From Zonotrichia leucophrys gambelii (Eukaryota > Chordata > Aves > Passeriformes > Passerellidae), in the NCBI RefSeq assembly GCF_028769735.1, contig NC_088188.1:1178001-1242000 (forward strand): a stretch of DNA of 64,000 nt. The letters are read 5' to 3'. Under the pieces are notes generated by a model that saw only the letters and a list, made by a program, of their open reading frames with translations, was not told the origin of the DNA and searched no databases. The translations under genes were made by a program, and so were the position numbers. How positions within the stretch are numbered: position 1 is the first letter of the stretch; every line of letters begins with the position of its first letter. Shown piece after piece: positions 56,815-64,000 of this stretch.

Positions 56815-57213
56815 GGTGCCCCGACAAAGGAAGGAATGATGAATCTGACTCCATATTTTCAGAAGGCTAATTTATTATTTTATGATACTATATCATATTA
56901 AAGAATACTATACTAAACTATATTAAAGAATACAGAAAGAATACAGAAATTACTGAATGTTAAAAAGATAATAATGAAAACTCCTGACTCTCTCCATAGC
57001 CCCAACACAGCTTGGCCCTGATTGGCCAAAGAGTGAAAACAACTCACAGCAGAATCCAATGGAACAATCACCTGTTGGTAAACAATCTCCAAACCCATTC
57101 CACATGGGCAAAACAGAAGAGAAGCAAATGAGATAAGAATTGTTTTCCTTTTCTCTGAGGCTTCTCAGCTTCCCAGCAGAAAAATCATGGGCAAAGGGAT
57201 TTTCCAGAGAATG
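56815..57213 (-). mobile_element. Solo LTR
   Basis: GGGTGCCCCGACAAAGG start region, AGGCTAATTTATTATTTTAT (AATAAA on minus strand), CTGAGGCTTCTCAGCTTCCC and an end near CCAGAGAATGTGAAT. Same family as the LTR at 56400, 54 bp away, in the same direction. Edges approximate. Confidence 0.65.
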
Positions 57214-57353
57214 TGAATCCCACTCCCCTGGATCTCCATGGGTGATCTTCACAGGCCCATCCCACACCTCAGAGAGACCTGTCCCCCAGCACCAGGGATT
57301 TCTGCTGCTTGAAAGCAGGATCCACCCATTGTCTGCCCTTACTCATGGCACAG

Positions 57354-58028
57354 TGTAAGAGCCGAAATGAGAGATGTGGGACTCCAGGCAGTTCTCCAAA
57401 ATGCAGTTTATTGTATACAAAATGCAGTTTATTCCATCCAAGGTGTTCCAGCAGTCCAGGGTCGTGGGTGACAGAGCTGTGCCCACAGCTGTCAACTCCA
57501 GCTGCAGGCAGCCCTGGAGACCCTTTGGTTTTGGTTCCAATGCATTATAGACTTTTCTTTGCTGAGCATCTTCATACAGTAGAACCAATCTATACCTTAA
57601 CCTTTATCTATAGCCTGTCATAAGTACTGTAATTACCATATTCATGTTACTGTTCTCCAATCACTAAAAGTCAGTACATTACAGTTTAAGCTAGAAGTTG
57701 TTTCTCAGTTTGCTTGCAGTGGAAAATTCTGAGACCTTTTTTCTACTTGCAGCATTTGCTGACTTGTTTGCCTGTGCTGTCTTTGTGCTTGGTAAAAACA
57801 TCTTGTTTGGGGTGGGTTTATCCTTTGCTCTAAGCCATAGAAATCCCTTCTAACTAACACACCCTTTGCCTCCTTGGTTATCCAGTGAGACTGGCTCAGC
57901 AATTCTTTTCTTCTATATCAAACCTTGCTTCCATCTCTATTCCTTCATCAGACTCTACATTTAAAAATCTTTCTGTCATGCATGCATATCTGTGAGACTT
58001 TCTTGTCAAACTTTCATCCTTCCCAACA
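57354..58028 (-). mobile_element. Solo LTR (675 bp), near-identical to 9362-10056
   Basis: Starts TGTAAGAGCCG and ends TTCCCAACA. It aligns with 9362-10056 over its whole length, with one fewer AATAAACTGCATT unit. No matching 6-bp duplication: the flanks are GCACAG and GCTGGG. Confidence 0.85.
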
Positions 58029-58239
58029 GCTGGGAGCTCTTGGAATCTGGAAAACCCATGGCTCTGGCCGGGGCAGCCCCATGTGCCAGCCTGTGCCAAG
58101 GCACTGCAGCAGGATGGGCACCAGTTGCTGGCAGGAGCTGTGCTAATGTCTCCTTAGCAATAAAAAGAGGGGGAAAAAAGGATTTGGATTTTGATTTTAG
58201 GCACTTTGATTAAAATTTAATCAAGGGCTGATTTCCCAC

Positions 58240-58620
58240 CCAAAATGAGAGCCCAGGGAGGAAAGCAGGAGGGGAGGAATCCAAACACACACAAAGAACA
58301 AAACCATCAGGAGAGAGAACAAGAATAAGGGGAAAACAAAGCAAGAGGAAAAGAAGAAGAAAGATGAAACAGGAAAGAATGAGAGAGAGTGAAAAAAAAG
58401 CTGAAGTGGAAATAAGCAATCAAAAGGAATAACAAAGGAAAAGGAGCAAACAAAGGAAAACACAGAGAGAATAAAGGAGCAAGAGGGGACAGGGATGGAG
58501 CAAACTCCTGCAGAGAACAAAGAGGGGATGTGAGGCAGCCCAAGACACAAAACTGAGACAAGACAGCACTGAAGACAAAGAGAAAGTGGAACAAAAATAG
58601 CACCAAAGTGGAAACATGAA
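58240..58620 (+). repeat. Purine-rich tract (about 380 bp)
   Basis: A/G make up most of the plus strand here (GAGAGAGTGAAAAAAAAGCT, GAAAAGAAGAAGAAAGATG, GGAAAAGGAGCAAACAAAGG). It is not a clean microsatellite. Minus-strand frames (up to 157 residues, rich in F, S and L) are by-products. Confidence 0.6.
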
Positions 58621-58864
58621 GGGAGTGCAGGTCCCTGGGAGCTGACTCTGGGCAAGGGGCAGAGCTGGGCAGGGGGTGAGCCTGGGCCAGGCACGGCTCC
58701 TGGGCTGGGGACAGAGGGAAAGGGGACAGGAGAGCCCAGCTGGGACTGTCCCCTCAGCCCCAGGCTGCTGGAGAGGAGACAGCTCTGCCCAAGGGACCCT
58801 CCTTTGGGGGGAGCATCCTCAGATGCTCAGAGCTGGGCAAGAAATGCAGAAGGAGCCCTCCTTT

Positions 58865-58985
58865 CCTTAATGATCCTTCCTCTCCACAATGATCCCTCCT
58901 TTCCTTAATAACCCCTCCTTTCCATAGAGATTCCTCCTTTCCACAACGATCCCTCCTCTCCACAGTGCTCCCTCCCTCCCCATTC
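58865..58985 (+). repeat. Pyrimidine-rich tandem repeat, about 20-bp units
   Basis: Six imperfect copies of AATGATCCCTCCTTTCC or ACAACGATCCCTCCTCTCC. Confidence 0.75.
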
Positions 58986-58989
58986 TGAG

Positions 58990-59665
58990 CTGTCCTGTCC
59001 TTTCCTCCTCCCAGTGTCACTTTGGGCTCCAGCTGCCCCCAAGGCAGCTGTGCCAGGGGCAAGGCCAGCGCTGGAGCTGCTGCCAGCTCTGGGTAACACA
59101 TCCCAGGAAGGGTGAAAATCTCTGTGCAGCTGCTGGGGGAGACGCCAGGGAGGGAATTGGGTGAGAAGCAGCCCAGCAGGGACCAACCAGGGCAGGAGCT
59201 GCTCCAGGGGCAGAGATTCCCCCTAGATTCCATGGAACAGCTGGGCCCCTGCAGCCCCTGGGGATCCAGAGGTGAGCAGAGACCCCTGGAGAGCCCCCCC
59301 TGGAGCAGGGGGAGATGCCCCAAGGGAAGCTGCAGCCCCTGGAAAACTCTCCTGGAGCTCTTTCAGGAGCTGTGGCCCATGGGGGATCCATGCTGGAGCA
59401 GCTCCTGAAGGACTTTATCCCATGAGAGGGACCCCAGGGTGGCACAGGGGGAGCTGAGGAAGGATCCACAGGCAGAGTGGGGTGGACCAAGCCCATCCCA
59501 TCCACCTGCAGCTCCTGGAATGGCAGAGCTGGGAATGGCTGGGGGAAGGTGAGCCTGGGCTGTTGGGGTTTCAGTTTGTCTCTCACCACCCACCCCATTT
59601 GTACTTGTAATTAATGAAATTATTGTTCCCCAGATCAGTATCCTGCCCATGGTGGTGCCTGCTGA
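58990..59665 (+). mobile_element. Probable ERVL-derived or similar interspersed repeat
   Basis: Carries 'ggggatccatgctggagcag', 'ctcctgaaggactttatccc', 'gagagggaccccagggtgg', and near the end 'ttgtacttgtaattaatgaaattattgttccccag'-like sequence in two pieces. This order resembles a known avian ERVL 3' internal/LTR junction from memory. No repeat boundary could be fixed. Confidence 0.4.
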
Positions 59666-59812
59666 GTGCCCTCTCCCTTCCCAGGAATTATCCATGGGAT
59701 TTTCTCCCTCTGCCATGCCAGGGAGGGTGGCTGGCAGCAGCTGGGTGTTCACCAGAGCCAGCCAAGGCCATGCCCACACAGCTCTCCCAGCTCAGCATCT
59801 CCACAGACCCGG

Positions 59813-60433
59813 TGTTGGGGAAGATGAAACAGGAAAGCCTTACCAATATGATTGTCTGGCAAAAGATTTTGAGAATATAGAAACTATAAGTGAGACTGAA
59901 ATGAAAGCAAGCTTTGAGATACCTCAGTTACTGAACAACTGGAAAACAATGGTGTGGCCAGCTGAAGGTGATTCCCTTTTGATGGAACAACATCCTCTGC
60001 TTGCAGACAGGCCCAAGGGTCAGAGCAGACCCTACAGCTTGGCAGAAGGGGCCCAAAGAGGAGTTTTTAGGGTTTAAAATGTAACACAGTGTGGTAATGT
60101 AGTGATTCTTATAGGCTGTATGTAAATGCTGTAGGATTTGTATCTTGTACTAGATTGGTTAGTGAGAATTAGAGTATTCAACACAGAAGAAGATTTATTG
60201 TACTGTAACGGGAACCTCCGCTCTCTTAGCTCTTGTCTCTTACCCCTTTTACTCTCTTCCCTTCTCATCCTCTCTCCCCCTCTCTTCTCTCAGGCCTGCT
60301 CTGAGCTGTGTTTGGCAGCTCCCAGCAGGGCCCTGCCCCCAGGCCCTTTGCAATAAACCCCAAGTTCCTGACCTGGCTGCAGAGATCTCTGCTCTCCATC
60401 CATCCCCGCCGTCCTGCCCCTGATGCTCCCACA
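59813..60433 (+). mobile_element. Solo LTR (about 620 bp)
   Basis: Starts TGTTGGGGAAGATGAAACAG, has a poly(A) signal GCAATAAACCCC at about 60350 and ends near GATGCTCCCACA. The flanks ACCCGG and CCCTGG match only in part, so the end is approximate. Plus orientation. Confidence 0.75.
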
Positions 60434-60888
60434 CCCTGGGAAGTTCCTGCACTGCCGGCATCCCTGGGCTCTGTCCTGCCACCCAGAGCTGCATTCCTGG
60501 GCCAGTTTTCCAAGGATGAGGCTTCCATGGTGGGGAATCCTGCTGGAAACACCTCAGCTCCTCACAGGAGTTCAGGAGGCTGGAAGGATCCCTGCGGTGG
60601 CTCTTCCACTCTCAAAATTCAGCTGCTGCCATTGCTGAGTGCAGCTCAGCTCAGCCTCTTGTGCCCCTGTGGATCATTTTCCCCCAGGCTTGGATTTCCC
60701 AGAGCACAATCAGGAATTAATTCCTGCCTGGGTTCTTGCCCATAACAATAAAACCTGGGGTTACAACAGCCAGGAAAGACACTTGGAGAGCTCTTACCCC
60801 ACTCTTACCCCTTGGAGACACCAGGTGGGATTGAAACAAGAATTCCTCCTGTGGAATCCTTGGTTGCTGTGGAAAGCTCCCAGAGACC

Positions 60889-61030
60889 TGGCTCCAGGGC
60901 GTTGTGGGGCTCCTGCCTGCAGGAAGACTTAAAACCACCATTGAGTTGGGGAATTTTTTGATTTATAAGAACATTGATTCCAGGAACCCCCTGCCCCAAC
61001 ACTCAGGACCAGCCACCCCAAAAGATCTTG
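60889..61030 (+). repeat. Local duplication, copy 1
   Basis: CTGGCTCCAGGGCGTTGTGG to CCAAAAGATCTTGG aligns with 61580-61735 over about 145 bp, including GGGGAATTTTTTGATTTATA and GATTCCAGGAACC. Direct orientation, about 690 bp apart. Confidence 0.8.
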
Positions 61031-61579
61031 GTTGTTGACAGGTTGTTCCTGCCCGTGCTCAGAAACAGGAGGGGAAGGAATTCTGGCAGGGGGGTTCCTG
61101 TCAGAGGAGCAATCCTGGATGCAGAGGAGCAGGGTGGCTGCTGCAGATGGTGAGCCCTGAAGGAACATTCCAGAAGGAATATCAGGAGCCCCTGGAGCCC
61201 CTCCCCAGGCTGTTCCTTTCTCACTGCCCTAAGCACAGCCAAGCTCAGCTCCATATGGAATCCAAAGCCTCTGGGCCAAATTCCCAGCTGGAGGAGTCAC
61301 CCAAAGCAGCAGGAGATGGGAGCTGCCCCTTTTCCCTGGGATAAATCCCCACCTGAGCCCTTCCTGGGTGAGGGGCAGCTGAGATGGGCAGTGTTTGTCA
61401 CACTGATCCTATGGGTTGTGACACAACCCACGTGCTCCTGACAGGATCTCCTGGGTGGTGGACATTGCTGGGCGCTGGAGCTCCTCGGTTCTGCTGCGAT
61501 TTTATTTGGTTGTGTTGCTGTGATTCCCAACCCAGCAGTGGGAACTTCCCTGAATCCTGAGGGAGCTGAGGAGCTCCCC

Positions 61580-61735
61580 TGGCTCCAGGGTCTTGTGGGG
61601 CTCCTGCCTGCAGGGAGACTTAAAGCCATCATTGTTTTGGGGAATTTTTTGATTTATAGGAATATTGATTCCAGGAACCACCTACCCCCCAACACTCAGG
61701 ATCAGCCACCCCTCAAGATCTTGGCCTTGCAGTAA
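61580..61735 (+). repeat. Local duplication, copy 2
   Basis: CTGGCTCCAGGGTCTTGTGG to CCTCAAGATCTTGG, the partner of 60889-61030. It differs by scattered substitutions, so it is not recent. It could be an unnamed interspersed repeat rather than a tandem event. Confidence 0.8.
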
Positions 61736-61859
61736 AATGAGCTCAGCCCCCCACATTTCTCATCTGGAAGGGTTTATTTCTGTCCCTAAAGTGGCCCAAA
61801 GTCTTTCTGGTGTTTAAAGGATTGTTTAAGTTTGGCAGTGCCAGAGGAGAGACCTCAGT

Positions 61860-62095
61860 CCTTCATCAAGTCAAGGGAAATATAGGTTGAATATTAGGAA
61901 AAAAGTTTTTTACAGAAAGGGTGATAAAGTTCTGGAATGTTCTGCTTGGGGAGGTGCTGAAGTCCCCATCCCTGGGTGTGTTTAACAAAGCCTGGATGTG
62001 GCATTGGGTGCCAGGGTTTAGTTGAGGGGTTGGACTTGATGATCTTTGAGGTCTCTTCCAACCTGGTCATTCTGTGCATTCTGTGAAATGATTCC
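61860..62095 (+). mobile_element. CR1 LINE 3' fragment
   Basis: 'ataggttgaatattaggaa', 'aagggtgataaagttctgg', 'gcttggggaggtgctgaag', 'gtttaacaaagcctggatgtgg', 'gatgatctttgaggtctc' and 'cattctgtgcattctgtg' at the end. Same subfamily as 2595-3066. Confidence 0.85.
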
Positions 62096-62579
62096 ATTGT
62101 GCTTGGAAATCCCTTGGAAATGCAGCTGAGACTCCTGATGGCCACAAATGCTTTTCCCAGTCCCAGCCCAAGCAAGGATGGCTTCTTCCCATCAATGGGG
62201 AGGAGCAGCAGAGTTCCCAGTGCCTCCTTCCCCCTTGAGGGCTCAGCTCCGTGGCCACAGGCAGTGGATCAGTGCCCAGTTGTCTCAGTGGTCATTGGCA
62301 GTGGATCAGTGCCCAAATGCTCTGCAGCCATTGGGAGCCCATGAGTTCAACTTTCAACATTGAATGAGACCTTAGTGTCATTTGAGGGCTTAGAGAGAAC
62401 CTTCTGGATGTTCTGCTCTGTGCCTTGGGCAGCACAAAGCTCCTGCACAGGAGCAGTCCCTGCTGCCTGCAGAGGTCGTGGTCAATGGCTCAGAGTCCTG
62501 CTGGACATCAGTGGCCAGCTTTGTCCTCAGGGTCAGATTTGGGGCCAATGGAATTTAAATATCCTCATCAATGGCACAT

Positions 62580-63895
62580 GAAGGGATCAAGGGCACCCAG
62601 CAGGTGACACCAAGCTGAGGGTGCAGTGCCACCCCTGGAGGTTGGGGCCATCCAGAGGGACCTGGGCAGCTCCAGGAGAGGCCCTTGGGAATCTCAGGAA
62701 GTTTAACAAGGCCAAGTTCAAGTTGGGGCAGCGCCTGGGATCCATCCAGGCTGGGATGAGCAGCTGGAGCAGCCCTGGGGTTGCTGTGGGTGGCACTGGG
62801 CACGGCCCAGCCCTGAACCCCCAGCCCTGGGCTGATCCCAGCAGGGCAGGGATGGCAGGGATGGGGATTGTGCCCCTTGCCCAGGTGAGCCCCCACCTGC
62901 AGAGCTGCCCCAGCCCTGGCCCAGCACAGGCAGTGTTGTGGTGTGTTGCAATATCCTGTTTTACCTTCTCCCTTCCCCTCGCCCCTAGCTGAGTGTGCCC
63001 TGTCAATCAGGCTAACATACCAGCAAGGCGTCGTGTGATAGGTGTCCCTAGTCCCTTGAGACCCTGCCCCTTCACCTGGTTGGTGGCTCACCTGTCCCCT
63101 CCCCTTCCCCTGCGCTGAGCTTAAAATGTTAATGAGACCATGCGGCCTCCATTCTGTTAGCAGCAGTGGCCCGGTGCAGACATCTCTGTACCCATAGAAT
63201 AAACATCTGGCAACCTTCTAGCAGAATCCACTCCCTTTCTCTCCACCATCGCCAGAAGCTCTCTCTCCTGAGGTAAACGGAGTCCTGACAGCCTGGATTT
63301 GCCCCGCTGCACTCTCCAGCAGCCAAGGTATCTCTGGGGTAAAACACCACAGTGCTGCCTTTGGCCCAGCAGCGAGGGTCAGAACTGGCCCAGGCACCAT
63401 CTAACTGGTTATATTGGGATTCATATTCCAATAAGGCAGGAGCTGGAGCCTCTGGAGGAGCCCAGAGGAGGCTCCAGGATGGGCAGAGGGATGGAGCAGC
63501 TCTGCTGGGAGGAAAGGCTGGCACAGCTGGGAATGCTCACCTGGACAGGAGAAGCTTTGGGGTCACCTCAGTGTGGCCTTGCAGGGCCTGGAGGAGCTCC
63601 AGGAGAGCTGGAGAGAGACTGGGGACAAGGATGGAGGGACAGGACCCTGAATCCCCCATCCAGGGAATGGCTCCCACTGCCAGAGACCAGGGATGGATGG
63701 GATATTGGGAATTGGGAATTGTTCCCTGTGAGGGTGGGCAGGCCCTGGCACAGGGTGCCCAGAGCAGCTGGGGCTGCCCCTGGATCCCTGGCAGTGCCCA
63801 AGGCCAGGCTGGACAGGGCTGGGAGCAGCCTGGGACAGGGGAAAGGCACTGATGGGCTTTAAGGTCCAAGCCAAACCATTCTGGGATTCCATGAT
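62580..63895 (+). mobile_element. CR1 LINE, long fragment, split by a solo LTR
   Basis: The left part (62580-62933) includes the end of the coding region ('ggaagtttaacaaggccaag', 'ttcaagttggggcagcgcc') and CCCAGCACAGGCAG. The right part (63434-63895) resumes AGGCAGGAGCTGGAGC and runs to 'ccaaaccattctgggattcc'. Without the insert it matches 29480-30085 in order. Confidence 0.85.
62934..63433 (+). mobile_element. Solo LTR (500 bp) inside a CR1
   Basis: Starts TGTTGTGGTGTGTTGC, has poly(A) signal AGAATAAACATC (about 63197), and is flanked by the perfect 6-bp duplication AGGCAG (62928-62933 and 63434-63439). Under this duplication the element ends CCAATA, a non-canonical TA instead of CA. Its start resembles 11284-11888. 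Confidence 0.8.
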
Positions 63896-64000
63896 TCCAT
63901 CTGCTCTAAAGCAAATTGAACCATTTTCCAACATGGATCTTGCCCCTGGGTGGGAAATGCTCCCCACAAGGGCTCAGGTTTCCATCCTGTGCCATCCTGC

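Larger units (their letters stand above)
26906..64000. other. Intergenic region downstream of CALN1, no coding exon recognised
   Basis: No open frame here resembles a known cellular protein. Stretches without listed features are 26906-27594, 28356-28949, 30171-31424, 31986-32869, 33091-35362, 35700-36894, 37006-37539, 37976-38284, 38661-39494, 39906-41184, 41526-42099, 43509-44039, 44609-45248, 45678-45939, 46966-47278, 47717-48364, 48691-48949, 49873-50964, 51126-51438, 57214-57353, 58029-58239, 60434-60888, 61031-61579 and 62096-62579. They hold unique-looking DNA or short diverged repeats. Distant regulatory DNA or missed non-coding RNA exons cannot be excluded. Confidence 0.7.

Noticed and set aside
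26906..64000. A second protein-coding gene such as the next one on the chromosome
   Set aside because: All frames were read for known protein motifs and splice-bounded exons; none was recognised.

Overview
The window is vertebrate nuclear DNA, almost certainly from a passerine bird. The signs are: two exons of the neuronal gene CALN1 (calneuron 1) with consensus splice sites; many CR1 LINE fragments with the avian CR1 3' end; many solo LTRs of songbird type bounded by TG...CA with 4-6 bp target-site duplications; and long stretches with no coding sequence. There is no bacterial-style gene content, no CRISPR array and no RNA gene that I could recognise.

Layout. Positions 1-10819 are a CALN1 intron with CR1 pieces, minisatellites and three antisense solo LTRs. 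The penultimate coding exon is 10820-10973. The last intron (10974-20234) opens with a nested LTR only 37 bp past the splice donor. It also holds several minisatellites, a CR1 copy that has grown a 390-bp pentanucleotide array inside itself, and a frameshifted nuclear copy of mitochondrial ND5 about 210 bp before the last exon. The last coding exon is 20235-20362. The repeat-poor stretch that follows, to about 26.9 kb, is read as a long CALN1 3' UTR ending at an AATAAA at 26880.

From about 26.9 kb to the end no coding exon was recognised. This downstream DNA alternates between repeat-poor AT-rich stretches, some of them candidate conserved non-coding elements, and repeats. The repeats are CR1 copies, tandem arrays with 18-, 29-, 37-, about 30- and about 40-bp units plus a CCCTTT tract, and a dense LTR block at 51.4-60.4 kb that includes an inverted LTR pair around a degraded retroviral env remnant.

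Functional content. The only protein supported is the C-terminal part of CALN1. The penultimate exon gives a helical and acidic segment, and the last exon gives the basic linker and the hydrophobic C-terminal membrane anchor. Everything else is intron, UTR, candidate regulatory DNA, transposon remnants or tandem repeats. No undescribed gene system was found. The most notable points are structural: nested and inverted LTRs, a transposon-seeded satellite, a palindromic 37-bp repeat and the NUMT. Repeat family names are from recognition, not from a database search.
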